From the NCBI RefSeq assembly GCF_008831285.2, contig NC_045143.1, positions 2,365,503 to 2,429,502 of the forward strand: a stretch of 64,000 nucleotides of DNA, given 5' to 3'. This document shows, piece after piece, positions 10,651-22,507 of this stretch (position 1 is its first letter; each line of letters opens with the position of its first letter). The DNA comes from Nymphaea colorata (lineage: Eukaryota; Streptophyta; Magnoliopsida; Nymphaeales; Nymphaeaceae). Under the pieces are notes generated by a model, which worked only from the letters and a program-made list of their open reading frames with translations, was not told the DNA's origin and made no database searches. Position numbers and translations under genes: made by a program.

Positions 10651-13560
10651 GTTTGATTCTCAGAAGCCTCGTTCCTCACCAGATATTTGAATGGTAAAAT
10701 TTTCATTTATTTGATCTTTTGTTAATAAGAACACAATTTATCTAGTCATTACAAATGGAGATCCAAATCATTATCGGATTGGAGCCCCTGATCTCCAGGT
10801 TTGAAACAAAACCGATCTGATACGGATAAGGCCCATATTGGAGTTCCACATTCTTTGTCCCTATCTCCGGATCTGCTCTAAACTCGATTTTCCTTTGGAT
10901 TTAGCTGATCGGAATCTGATCCCCTTGTACATGCAGCTCCGGGTCCCAAGCATGGTGCACGGTATTTCATAGGAGACGGCACAAACACCGGTTTCTGTTT
11001 GGAGTCGCAGATTTCTAGTTTGAAAAAAAAAAAAACCAGAACAAAAAGAACGGATCCAAGAAAAACCCACCTCCAGTTTGTACCACCCTTGCTTGGACTT
11101 GCACAAGCTTTGGATTTTGGTTCGTGATCAGAATCGGATTTGGATCCACCAATATATAGATATAGAACTACTACGGCCTCTTAATGGAGGAAATTGTCGT
11201 CTACTCTCCTCCCCAAGTCTCGAAGACCTCTAGCTATTAATAATATGGAGCATAGTTCCTTGTCTTAGGGACTCTTTTAACATTATTTATTCGAGACTGT
11301 TCGATTGACTTTGTTCGTCTTTGATTTGCCTAGCTTCTACGCATAGTCGGGTCGCTAAAGAACAGATGATGCATGGACAAGGAGATAGAGATACCGAACA
11401 ATGTCTTTAATATTTATAAAATATTTGCTGCCTTGGGACGCAGGAGAACGGATTTCAAGTCCCTTGAAACTTGCAAACGCTGCTCCCTTCTTTTGTTTTT
11501 TTTTTTTTTTTTCTTATATCCGACTGTGGGATTTGAATATGAGAAAAGGAGGGCGAGCTCCCAGAACTTCATGCAACTTTGACTGCTTTACCTGTATTTT
11601 TGTGTTATTATATTCCCGTATTAATTATTTTTGTCATTTGACTCGAGAATTTCCTGGGATGGATATCATATGTAGTACATATCATGTCACTTTGAGTTGG
11701 TATATAATTACATGTGCCTTTTGTTCATTTCAAGCTACATGGATCGGTGACCGTCCATCACCTTCACCGTAAATGACTCCAACTCACATGACAACCACCA
11801 CATTTTGCACCAAATGGAAGAATATATATATATATATATATATCAAGAGAGAGAGAGAGAGAAAATGAAGGGTATATTTTGGCAATCTCCAAGCCTAATA
11901 AGTAGACCCAAGTATAGGTTAAGACTTCATCAAGTATAATAATGTACTTTACATTAAGTTTTGAAGAGATTAACGGTTAATATATGAATAAATGACTTGT
12001 TCAAGCCTAAGTTCCTATATAGTTTAACTTGTATGACTTGTTAAAGCCTAAGTGGCTTTCTTATTTTTTGGCGATAGTTTTGAATATGAAGTGTATTGCA
12101 GACTTGTTAAGAAGAGATCATATAACACCTCGTAAGTTTAGTCTCGTATGTGATATGGTGAAGAATATTAAGAGACTTATAAGAAGTTGATTAAATGTAA
12201 ATTGTTCTCATTCTTAAACCTTTTAGAGGCAGAAATAGAAATTGCTAGGAGCAGATTGGGATCCATTAAAAACAAATAAGAGTGGGCCGAATCATGACAT
12301 GAGTGGATACAAATATTATATAATTTTAACCCTACCTAGCACCAAACAAGAATACGGCCGGCATTATCTATTGATCTATTTCTCCTACCGACATTATTAA
12401 TGAAAAAAAGTAGAGGAATCAAGAATTTGTTTTGTGCAATATTATATTGAGAAGTTTTCATTATTGAACCAAACTTTTGTTCATAATTGAAGAAATAAAA
12501 GAGACAATCTTTTGTGTTCACTTTTCATGAAAACTATCATATAAGAGCCCCAAGCCAATTTTTGTTAACTTGAAAAATAAAAACTATTAGCAATTTTTTT
12601 CAATATTACCTTCTATTATCAGATTACATTGATACCGCTTTGGCTAACATTTTTGTTTCAATAGGCCCTTATTTTAATGTTTCCATGAAAATGTCATTCT
12701 GACCAGAAAATTACAAAAAAACAATCTTATTTTTGAAATAACGAGAAAAAATAGGTCTGAAAATGAAATTTTTGCATTTATATTTGCTTTAGCTCATGTT
12801 CTTAGCATGACATTCAAATATATCATTTACATAATTAAATGAAACCAGATCTGACACAGGATGCAAAGCCAACTTCAATTAATTCATTTCTCTCTTAAAT
12901 CTCATTAAGAAAGTAGCTTGTTGCCAAAGCATAAAGCATGTGGGTGGCAGCAAACAGTTAAAGCAGCATCTCCTTCATTCCTACGAGCTCTACTCTTTGG
13001 CCATTGTTTAGAGTGCCGTTGAATACAACTGGAATGTGGGTTCAAGCGCCTTCTTGCTCATCTACCTGCTAATATTTTATTGTAGATTATATGTATTATT
13101 AAGATCAGTTTGAATCAATCTATTCAACTTGAATGTGTAGGAAATCAATTCGATTGATTAGCTGATACATGGTCGCGATATTTCATACATTATTTATTTT
13201 TTATTAGTTTAAAGAATATCATACGTATATAGATGATTGCATAATCAATTGATTCACTGCAATCAGAGAAGGCATTTGATGATAAGAACATTGTGTTCTT
13301 GGAATACTTGTGCATATATAAAAAATATGACCTAAAAACATACAATTTTGTTTAAATAAATGTGATGTAATTATAGTTATTGTTATAGATCCAACAATTC
13401 GTGCTTAAAAAGATTGCAATATATTTTCTAAAACAGCAACATGATGTTTCTAAAAGATGTGTTTAATATGTGTTCCAAGAACACAATATTTCTCTTATTA
13501 GACTTCATTAAAACAGGTGGGTGCAGTATAAAGATTTTGATTGCGGTACAAAAATTTTAT
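10651..13560. other. Intergenic, no gene recognised
   Basis: AT-rich, with an (AT)n(GA)n compound microsatellite at about 11,822-11,862 and a T17 run near 11,500. No supported gene on either strand. Confidence 0.5.
11822..11862. repeat. Compound (AT)n(GA)n microsatellite
   Basis: About 11 AT units followed, after a short break, by about 8 GA units. The same TA-then-GA order is seen at 44,969-45,099 and 54,834-54,922. Confidence 0.9.
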
Positions 13561-13574
13561 TGCTCTCGTACAAC

Positions 13575-13682
13575 GAGCGAGCCGAGCTTGAGCTTGAGCT
13601 TGAGCTTGACTTGGTAAACCTACTTTGAGCTTGAGCTCGACTCGGTAAACCTACTTTGAGCTTCAGCTCGGCTGGGTAAAGC
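13575..13682. repeat. GAGCTTGAGCT-rich tandem patch
   Basis: The run 'gagcttgagcttgagctt' is followed by two copies of 'ggtaaacctactttgagctt' 31 bp apart. Similar words recur at 13,860-13,890, 14,640-14,765 and, more loosely, 33,000-33,075. These are degenerate copies of a repeat made of GAGCTCGAGCTCGACTC words. Confidence 0.65.
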
Positions 13683-14634
13683 TTGTACAAATTGATTCTT
13701 ATATATAATATATATATAATGAAAATGAAAAGCACAAAAAAGATGTTAAAATTTGTCAAAAATTAAAGACATAACCCTAAAGATTAATGAAATAGAAAAG
13801 GCACGAACTGAGTCGAGATTAAACAAGTCAACACTTCTTGTAACTTGACTCGTTAACTTGAGTTTTAATTCAAGCTCGAGCTCGAGAGCGGAACTTACAC
13901 AAGTGAGTTCGAGTCTCGTTGTATATCCCTACTCTCAAGGGAATCGTAGATCGAGATTTCAAATATGTTTTTGAGAAACATTTTGATATGGAACTCCAAA
14001 CTCCGGGTTTTTAGTGCATCCACATTCATGTTAAATGGCTCTTGGAAAAGGTAGCAATGCTTTAATACGGATATCTTTTGTATACTGATAAATAGATTGA
14101 TCAAATAATTTAATATTCTGTGTGCACCTACCAATGAACTGGCGTTCAATTTTCTTGCCTCTATGCGCATCAAAACTACGAAACGTTAAACTTTATGACA
14201 AGAGACCCATAAACCAAGATCAGGATCCACAACTTGCACTGAAAAGAAAATGATAAATCACACTTGATTCCTAACAATCGGATGTAATGTACTCATTTTT
14301 AGAAGATCAAGAATTTAGAATTTATCAAAGAAAGAGTCTGCACTGTGGCCTTAAAGCCTGAAGGAGCCCGTTCTGTTTGATTTAAAAGCATACTTTAAAA
14401 AAAAATTGATAGTCTTGTTGGGTCAATCAAACACTAGGTTATTCTGTAAGATGATGCATTGGGAATTGAATGTTTACCTTCTTTCAACTTGGAGGTTTTA
14501 AGTTTAATATCTGGATAAACGAGGTTTATGTTTTGCAAATACTTTAAAATCTGAGACAACTTCTTTTTTCTTGATAAAGAGGTGAAACATATTTTACGTG
14601 TTTGCTTTCCACAGCTTAGACAAGTTTACTCGAC

Positions 14635-14770
14635 CTGTGCTTGTCAAGCTCGAGCTCGACTCATTTATTTGAATAAGTTGAGCTCTTGACTTGAACTTGA
14701 CTCGTTTATTAGACGAGTCGAGCTTAATTGAGGGAGTTTGAGTCAAGCTCGAGTTAGCTCGACTCATTCA
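14635..14770. repeat. AGCTCGAGCTCGACTC-rich patch
   Basis: Words such as 'caagctcgagctcgactc' recur several times on both strands, in the same style as the patch near 13,600. The patch ends about 80 bp before the TATA box of the next gene. Confidence 0.6.
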
Positions 14771-14848
14771 TCCTTACTAAAGGGAGTGTCTGGTGACATA
14801 AAAACTTTGTTCTTTGAAATTCATTGTTCCACAGTTTAAGTTTTCTAT

Positions 14849-14855
14849 TATAAAA
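14849..14855 (+). promoter_or_regulatory. TATA box of VDE-related gene
   Basis: TATAAAA within 'ctattataaaacgcac'. The expected transcription start is about 25-35 bp downstream (about 14,880). That falls after the ATG at 14,873 and before the ATG at 15,026, so it favours the second ATG. The site is inferred from the motif and its spacing. Confidence 0.6.
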
Positions 14856-15025
14856 CGCACTTTATAATAGCTTTGTTCATACCGAGTCCGAACCGCTTAC
14901 CACATCCTTGCCAAGTTGCCAAGAGCCCAAGATGCCGCTCCTCGTCCTCTCTCCCGTCAATCATTATCCGGCAAGTGCTGTGTCCAAAGGCCTCACTGTT
15001 TTCCTCCTCGCTCCTCCAAGCATCC

Positions 15026-18001
15026 ATGGAGACCATAACCTCAGTGCTTCGAAACCACCACTATTACCTTCCCTCTACTGCTATAGCCAACCATTATTGC
15101 CTTCCCTCTACTTCTGCGACCACTCTTCCCACAATCCATTTCCGCCGGGAAGCCGCCTGTCTCCATCCGGAAACCGCCTTTAGAAGCCTGTGTGCTCAAT
15201 TTCCCACCACCCGAGCGGTTTCACAATCTGCCCACCTGAGTCCACCAACTGCTGATTCGCTGGTGAGGATTGTCACAGTGGTTGGTGATGGCTCTGTTAG
15301 CCCCCTTAAGAGCACGCCATGGGAGGAAGTCATGCAACATACTGTATGGTTAAGCTTTCCGGCTACTTATTTTTCAATGTCTGGTCCGTCTTCTCTTTAT
15401 TGGGGATATGGACCCTGTGGTGGTGAAATTATGGTTATTTTGTTCGTTTTTTTCTCATTCAATCGCTGGTCTGTCAACATTTTGTGCTTTGTCGGCAGTT
15501 GTTCCACTTTTTTTTTTGGATATGCTTGCTTCTCGCTTTTCGTTGTTGATGTTGATGTTTTCTTGCTAATCGTTTTGCCTTTTCTTTATCTAGTACAGTG
15601 TTCATATCTGTTGCATCTATATCACATGTTAATTCCTTTCCTTTTTCCTTTTTTTTTTTCCCTCAGTACCGGTTGAAAGCTAGTACGTGTCATTTTTCTT
15701 ACTTTTTTATATTGTTTATCGAGTTTGTTAGGCCAAAACCTCAACGATCCCAGATAGTTTTGATTAATTGAATTTGATGGATGGCATGAGAATCAGTTGG
15801 TGATTGTCTTGATTTTTGCATTAAATTAGTAACCATCAACTGTTTGTTCTCTAATCCACCATCTCCAAATGCTGTTGTTCCTCAATCCTTTATTTATCTA
15901 CTTTTTCTGTAAATTAGGTTCAGGACCTGTGATTGGTTTCAGTTTCAAATGGAAAGAATGCATTTTTATATTTTTAGAATTAGTGCTAATTTCCGGCAGG
16001 GTTTTCTGCAGTATTTGTTGTCAATGGCAACCATACGGCATCAATTACTTTTTGCTAATTTTTCACAACACCAATAAAAACAAAAACTAACTAATCTGCA
16101 TTTATAGCAGCCGGCCTTCTTAATGTTTTCTATTTCTTTCTTTATATTTGTTCCCTCGTATGCTTCTTTAACTCCTGAATTGGCTGTCTCATCTTGTGTG
16201 TCTGTGATAATATGCTAGAAAAAGATTAATGTTTGCTTGTTGAGTTCGTTTTCATTTCCACTTTAGAACTCAGAAATGGATGTCTGCCACCTTCTTATCT
16301 CCCGAATTTCTACTTGTTGCAAGCTCCTTCTTAAGTATGTCATGACTTAGTTGTGTCAGAAGTTATTTTCCTGATGGTCTATCCATTGACTCCTAGGGCT
16401 GAATACAAAGGAAGCACCTGCATGAATTTTTAAGTTCTTTATTAGTTGTCATTATTGAACATAAATATATTATCAAACTCCGACAGCCATAAAGCTCTAT
16501 TTAACATTTCATAAAGGTAGTTTCCATCTCCATTTTCCTGTGCAATGCCTTGTATGCAGGGAAAAGACAGGGGATTTGCATCTAAAGATAACTTTTATTT
16601 TAGTCTTAGATTTTTTCAAGGCATGAAGCTACTCAAAATAACTGCTGACATTGTTTGACTTTGTTTTCTTGTTTTCTATGGAAATTGCAGGCAGAGAGGC
16701 TAAAATGGGTCGATGAGGGTTATGAAATGCTTGTATTTACTGACAGAGCACTTATATCTGATGGCATGGATCAAAAAAACCTAAGAAGAGCATTGTTGCA
16801 TGGAGACATATTGTTGGTTGTGGCAGTTACAAGTCAAAATTCCGTTAGCTGGCTTGACCGTAATACTCAAGAAATTCAAAATGTGGTATACCTCGACTCA
16901 TCTGGTGACCTTAAGAACAAATTAGGAGGCAAAATCGTGAATACTGATGCACATGGAAGTTTTTTTGGTAAAGTTGCTAATTTAGTGAAAGGGCCTGAAG
17001 AGAAGGAATCAGGTGAAATCCTTAAACGAGTGTCTGAGTCATGGGCACGGAGAAATGCAGATGACATAAGGTTTTGCTTGTTGGTACTCATCAATTCATA
17101 TGTTAGACCTGTTCCAATATTGAAAAACCTTAGAGCGAAGGGTTTCTCCACTCTGAATTGTATGGTGAAGAACTGTGGGACTGAGATTCTAAACTGCCTT
17201 TTTGATCCCAGCTGCAGAAAGGCTCTTCAATGCCTGAACAGCTGTGGCCCCACTGATCAGGTCTGTAGTTATCGCTGTATTGCCTCATATGAGAGCAAAA
17301 ACCTAGAAGCCTTTTCTCTCTGTGTTTTGGAAAAGCACAACTGCCTTGGAATGACTGCAGAGATCTCTTCAAAACCTTATGTTCCACCACTTTCCATCTT
17401 TAGAGGGGAACAGTTGACTCATGAAGCTGCAGAAGATATTTTTGTGGGGTGGTTGGGAAGGTTAGATTGGAGTTGGCGGGTGATTGCAGGTCAGAACCCT
17501 GCATATGACCAGTTCCCTTGTCAGTATCAGCTATTTTATAGAGGTAAAGCCCGAGGATCATTCTGGTATGAGCCAGTCTTCAGGGTGAAGACCCTAAGTG
17601 GAGAAATGTTATGGAGAAGAAGGCGCTACCGCGTTAGGCGGAGTTCTATACCTGGGACATTCTTTTTCACTGTTTTAGATAATGGCGTTGTGTCAAAGGA
17701 GTTCTGGACTATCGTGGATGTGTGTGATGATTTGAGCTGGGCACTGTTCCATTACAGTGGCGCAGCTCGAGCAGCTGGGCAGTCTTACACAGGGGCAGTC
17801 CTTGTCAGCCCTGATGGGAGTTGCCCATCCAAGTCAAGCAGCGAAAGTCTTGCTTCTGCATTAGAGAGGTGCTGTATCAAAGACTGGGAGCTCTATGCAG
17901 TTGACAACCGGTCATGTGAAGGTCCTCCTCTAGGGATTCCTGAAGGTTCTAGCCTCCATCAGACAATTAATGTAAATGATCTGAAACCATTCTTCGTTTA
18001 A
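15026..18001 (+). CDS. VDR: Violaxanthin de-epoxidase-related plastid protein
   Basis: Two exons: 15026-15343 and 16691-18001, with a phase-0 GT...AG intron of 1,347 bp. The predicted protein has 542 residues. Order of parts: a Ser/Thr/His-rich N-terminus that could be a chloroplast transit peptide (about 1-70), a conserved block VRIVTVVG..SVSPL before the junction and AERLKWVDEGYEML after it, a Cys-rich segment with ten Cys (about 263-314), and a VDE lipocalin-like barrel (about 344-494). The Glu-rich C-terminal tail of true VDE is absent. Together with the long insert before the Cys-rich part, this points to the VDE-related protein (Arabidopsis At2g21860 type) rather than VDE itself. True VDE converts violaxanthin to zeaxanthin in the thylakoid lumen; the substrate of the related protein is not shown by sequence. 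The start was chosen from the TATA position; an in-frame ATG at 14873 would add 51 residues. Confidence 0.88.
15344..16690 (+). other. Intron of VDE-related gene
   Basis: It starts GTATGGTTAAG and ends with a T-rich tract and AAATTGCAG. It separates MQHT from AERLKW without splitting a codon. T-rich throughout, with no open frame of interest. Confidence 0.88.
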
Positions 18002-20320
18002 ATGCACATTCACTCTCTAGATCTACTATTTGCATGATTTGGGAGTCTCAGGGCAAGGTTGAGTAAAATGCCAAAATATCTTGTCGTCGCATCTTCACAT
18101 AGAGCTAAGAACCGTGGCTGTGTATGCTGAAAGTCAGTCTTTTTACGTGCCTGAGTTGATGGTAACTTGTACCGCCATCTGCTTCTTCTATTTTTTTTTT
18201 CCCTTTTTGACAAATCCCAGGTCTGATAGGTAGTCCTAAGTCGTTGCTATTGAATCTTGTAAATTGTGTATGTTTTAGTTTGTCTGTTTGTGGATTACAT
18301 TCTGATCAACTATTCTGAGCGATGGCATGGTAAGTTATCCTCATCATGAGTTACTGAAAAGCAACATAAAGCTGCTGCTTCCTGGAAGCTTGACGCTGCA
18401 CTTCTGCAAAATCTCGGGAACAGCGATACTTGTTGAAAAATCAACAAGTTCTCCTGTGATTCTTTTTTTCATGTCTGCCTTGCGCGTCATATGGTTCTTG
18501 TAAACCTTTAATGTAAAGTGAAGACCTCCTCATTTCCTGTGTCATGGCAAAGTTTCAATTTACAAGATTGTGAAACTGGTGGTTGAGTTGTTCGTGGTCT
18601 TCTTGCATAAAACAGAAAGGTGTGGATGGAGCAGTGCAATCCTCTTATCATAAAACATGTTCCACTGTCCAATGATATTTTATCATTCTGCCAGTACATA
18701 AGTCTGTCCATGCGCCACTTTCTGATGTATACATATTGGGATAAGTATCATTCAGTTTTGAGGTTCTCTCTCAAAATTCTTCATTGTTTTGTAGCCTTTA
18801 GGAGGTGACCCTCATGGGTTAAGATTGGCAAGGTCTAGCCACTAATGTTTCGAATATAGTATGTTACTCGGCAGGCTGAAGTCAGATTAAAGGTAGAAAC
18901 TCCCTAATTGGCCCTGCAGAAATCAGTAAGGAGGCTTCAATCTGACCTCTCGGTCAAACCGTATCTGTTCGGTGAAACAAATAAGAAAGTATATGACCTA
19001 ATGAAAAATATAAAATGTGAACTCAGGTAGCATAGGCCTAGGCATGAGATTCTGCCCTATCAAGTTACCTGTGGGCTGAATGATGATTTCTTGAGTCTTC
19101 AAACTAAGTAAATATTTACCCCTTCACCATTGACCAGCATCTTTTCGACGGGCAAATACAAGCTGGCTTAAGCCAGATTTGACTGTACAGGACTTTGGGA
19201 TACTGCTCCACGTACCCGCCTAGACTGAACCATGTTCCTTTTTAAATTTTCATGGCATCGGACGGGGCTGCACTCTTGCAATAAGGTGGCGCACCTTCAC
19301 CTTCAACAGGTGTTCTTATCGCTTCATTATAACCATTCTCTCTCTCCTAGCTTACACACACATATTTTAAACCCTTCCCAGGTAAATGGTAATGCATAAT
19401 TCGTGGGCTATTGAACCGCAGAATTTATAATGGCTATTTCACTGTCAACCTTGTATTAAGCACTCATGTAATCGCATATGCTATCACGGAGATTACGTGC
19501 TCGTGCCGATTGCTTATCAGCTTCAACAGAATATATCTGTGCAAGTTTGGGAATCAATACAGCGGGCTCTTGGTTATGGCAGGTCAGTAAAGCTATCTTT
19601 GCCATCATTCTGTTGAGGCACCTAGCGAACCAATTACTCCAAGACCTAGCGTTATTTTTGTTATTAAAGAACTATAATCGCAAATAGCTGAACTGCTCTT
19701 CACTCCGAATTGCAGGTTACCTTGAATCCAGTCCTTTGCGACAAGAATTCCAAGTCGGATTTTGTTTCTTTGTTGTTCCTCTTAAGGAATGAGGAGTGAT
19801 GCAAAAGCAATAAGGCTTTATTCTTTCTTTAATTTTCCCAAGTACGTGAATTGTAGAATGTTGCACTTAGTGATGAAAATGGAGATCTTGTTCCCTACAC
19901 ATGTTGATAATGATATTGACAAGAACTTGAGATTTGGGCACTAAATTTGTTGAACTGGGCTAGCCCTTTGTGGTTATTTAGAACCTTGGGTTGTCACCTG
20001 AATTGTGGTCTGCTGATAAATCTATTAGGATTAGAACGTTCTTGACCTTTTAGCCATTGAAGCCGCAATTGCTGGTAAGATATTCTATCCCAAATTGAAT
20101 ACTGCTGTAAATGGTTCCTAAAGTTGGCTTTGAGCTGGAACTACTGTTGCAATATTACGGTCCTGTTTTGCATCTGAAAATCAAGTTTACGTCCAGAGCT
20201 ATTATTTCCTGCAAACTGTTGGAAACAAGTGCTACAAAGTTTATGATCTCCTCAATGCGAAGTTAAAATAAATGGCATTCGAATTTGCTTTTGGTGTATG
20301 CTCTTGGCACGTCGAACTAA
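18002..20320. other. 3' flank of VDE-related gene and intergenic
   Basis: The first part should be 3' UTR. No clear AATAAA was found close to the stop. Small open frames occur on both strands without recognisable motifs. No RNA gene was recognised. Confidence 0.45.
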
Positions 20321-20324
20321 TCTA

Positions 20325-20495
20325 GTTCTGCCACTAGGGGCAAAGAAAGAAATTTTTTGTTTAGGGGCCGAACTATAGTTTCAAAATTTTAACAAGGGCG
20401 GAAATAAAAATTTTCAGATCTTTTATATATATTAAACTAAAACTTTTTACATGTACATATAAATTTTTATTTCCTCCGCCCCTGCCTGCCAGCAA
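20325..20495. repeat. Dispersed repeat, family B
   Basis: 'aggggccgaactatagtttc', 'aaaattttaacaagggcgga', an A/T core, then 'cctccgcccctgcc'. It has the same arrangement as the copies near 10,490, 45,710, 52,375 and 59,140. Confidence 0.6.
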
Positions 20496-21077
20496 GCACC
20501 GTCAATAGCGTTGCCTTTCCACTGAGACCAATCAAATTTAAGTTAATAACGCTACCCTTTAATCTCCATCAAATTGTCGAAGTGCTTTGACTTGGATAGG
20601 GAATTGGAATCTTGGCTACTGTTATATGCATGAGACGATACCGCGAAGCCATCACCTTCAACTATTTTGTAACTGCTACTGATTGTGATTAACTCCCTTG
20701 TGCATAACCTGTCCCACAATGACTTGTTAATGACAACATGATTGAACACTTAAGAAATCTTTTTATTTTTTCTATGTTCAAGCTCTGAATGTTTACTGAC
20801 ACTAAGGATTGTGGTCCTGGGTGGAGAGAGATGACACTACTTATGACTAAGCAATCCCATCTTAAAGTGAACCTTCTTCTACGCATCAAAGGTTTAATAA
20901 CCCCATCTCTTCTGCATAAAGCTAAACAAACTCAATAGAAAACTCATTATGTGGCCTGCTTCTATCTCAAATTTTGAGCTTACCTGATGTGCATTTGGCT
21001 ATTGCATTACATGTTGGATTGACAAATGGGTGTCGTAGAGATGTAGATGCGCTGGTCATCTTGCGAACAAATTGTTG

Positions 21078-21170
21078 AGTGGCTCCCAGAGTTCCCCCAA
21101 ACACTTCGGTCGGGCCACCACCAAGGGCAGCTCCACTGAAGGGAATGGAGGAACTCAAGGGGACTCCCAA
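21078..21170 (-). ncRNA. MIR395: MIR395 precursor hairpin (minus strand)
   Basis: Read on the minus strand, 21,109-21,089 gives a 21-mer beginning CCGAAGTGTTTGGGGGAAC, which is miR395 with C for U at position 2. The opposing 5' arm (21,156-21,134) begins GAGTTCCTCCATTCCC and pairs with it. The stem extends beyond the duplex (GGAGTCCCC against GGCTCCC). The mature sequence lies on the 3' arm, as in the known family. miR395 guides cleavage of ATP sulfurylase and SULTR2;1 mRNAs and is induced by sulfate starvation. A TATA-like box lies at 21,255-21,248. A second MIR395 points the other way 1.4 kb to the right. Confidence 0.86.
21089..21109 (-). ncRNA. miR395: Mature miR395, position-2 variant
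   Basis: On the minus strand the 21-mer differs from the common Arabidopsis miR395a sequence only at base 2 (C instead of U). Base 2 starts the seed, so target pairing there would lose one base pair unless the targets co-vary. The 5' base is C; the canonical form also starts with C. Confidence 0.82.
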
Positions 21171-21247
21171 CCTCATGCCATGCCTTTCTTGCTCCCTGAT
21201 TGTTAGTTCCTGCTGTGTGCTGTCTAAGGGGCAGCTCTTCTGCTCTG

Positions 21248-21255
21248 TACTTATA
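21248..21255 (-). promoter_or_regulatory. TATA-like box for minus-strand MIR395
   Basis: The minus strand reads CTATAAGTAC here, about 85 bp before the outer base of the hairpin. This would give a start near 21,225 and a short leader, typical of TATA-driven plant MIR genes. Motif and spacing evidence only. Confidence 0.45.
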
Positions 21256-21734
21256 GTCCTGCCAAAGGGATGCCTTGGTTACGAACTATGGTTTTGTTCA
21301 CCTGCCTCGAGTGTTGGCGACCTTCATTCTTGAGAGTGTATACATTGAATCTGGTCACATTTTGGGCTTCTGTGTGAAGGTGCGGAATCACACTGTGTGG
21401 ATGAAATTCTGTTCTGACCAACTATGGGGATATCATGGGCCTTTCTCTACCTTTTGGCAGACTTCTTTTCCTTTTTCAGATTTTGTGTCTATTTCCACCA
21501 TGTTGCTGACTCTGATTTTGTCGGTTAATTTTTGATGCTCAACAGCCATGATATCAACTGCAACCAAGCATACATGTGCCTTTGACGGTCAATGTGTGGT
21601 GTTCCACCAGTGAATGTCTTTACTCTGGAGAGGACACTCATAGTTTCAGGGATAAACTCAAGACAGAGTTTGGCTCATCCAGTGTAGTACCCTCAATTGG
21701 CTTGTTGCTGCTAAATTAGGAAGTGGGTGGCCTT

Positions 21735-21910
21735 GTTGCAGTAGCCTAGCTACATATAGGCCCACGTGGGCAGTTGCCCACGTCAACAACAAATTTTTTA
21801 TTTATTTTTACGATTTACTACAATTATTTTCTTATATATGTTGCGCCCCTTCAGAAATGAGAATTTGTATAACAGTGTCCCATAACGTAAAATTTTTAGC
21901 TCCGCCACGG
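21735..21910. repeat. Dispersed repeat, family B
   Basis: It contains 'cccacgtgggcagttgccca', an A/T core, 'gcgccccttcagaaatgaga' and ends 'tttttagctccgccacgg'. It sits between the two MIR395 hairpins, so an element has inserted into or been kept in their shared upstream region. Confidence 0.55.
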
Positions 21911-22454
21911 CCTTGCTGGTGGTGTTGCTGATGCACAATGCAACATTTTTGTGACCTGATTTGCATTTAGAAGCTAAAGCGAAGACCAACATTTTTATAT
22001 GTTTGTGTACAGATGTTGCATACCTGAGAGGACTTGGCAAGTATAGACTTGAAATATTTTCAAGTTGGGTGCACATAAAACTTCCTATATGGTTACTTTG
22101 ACACCCAAAATTTCTGCCTTTTCCCGCTTGACCCTTGAGACTGCAACGGTCTAATGCCCACTTTTTCCTTTTTCCCTTCTTCTTTTCCTTTTGGTGAATG
22201 TAAAGGATCTTTCTGTGAAAAAGACTGCAAAACTTTCCGCCACTAACTTTAGATATTCTCCGCACGCCAATGTCTAGGTTCAATGAACCAAATCTTCTCT
22301 CTAGAACTGAAGTTTTGCATGTCAACATTTACATATGCCCCTTAATTAAGTGAAAGAACTAGTTGTATGGAACCAGAATTCAAGAATATACTTCTCCGGA
22401 TAGCTTTTCTTAGGACAATTAGTAAAGATTTTGATTGCAAAAAGGTGGTTCTGC

Positions 22455-22462
22455 TATATATA
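22455..22462 (+). promoter_or_regulatory. TATA box for plus-strand MIR395
   Basis: TATATATA in the context 'tctgctatatatagaggga'. It lies about 50 bp before the hairpin, so the predicted start near 22,490 leaves a very short leader. Confidence 0.6.
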
Positions 22463-22507
22463 GAGGGACGAGGCTATCTGCAATCCACAAGCGACTAACT
22501 CATGTTG

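Noticed and set aside
14873-15025. Extended start of the VDE-related protein
   Set aside because: The ATG is only 18 bp after the TATA box and probably not in the mRNA; kept as an alternative in the gene entry.
20577-20600. 'cgaagtgctttgac' resembling miR395
   Set aside because: Match stops after about nine bases and no opposing arm is visible nearby.
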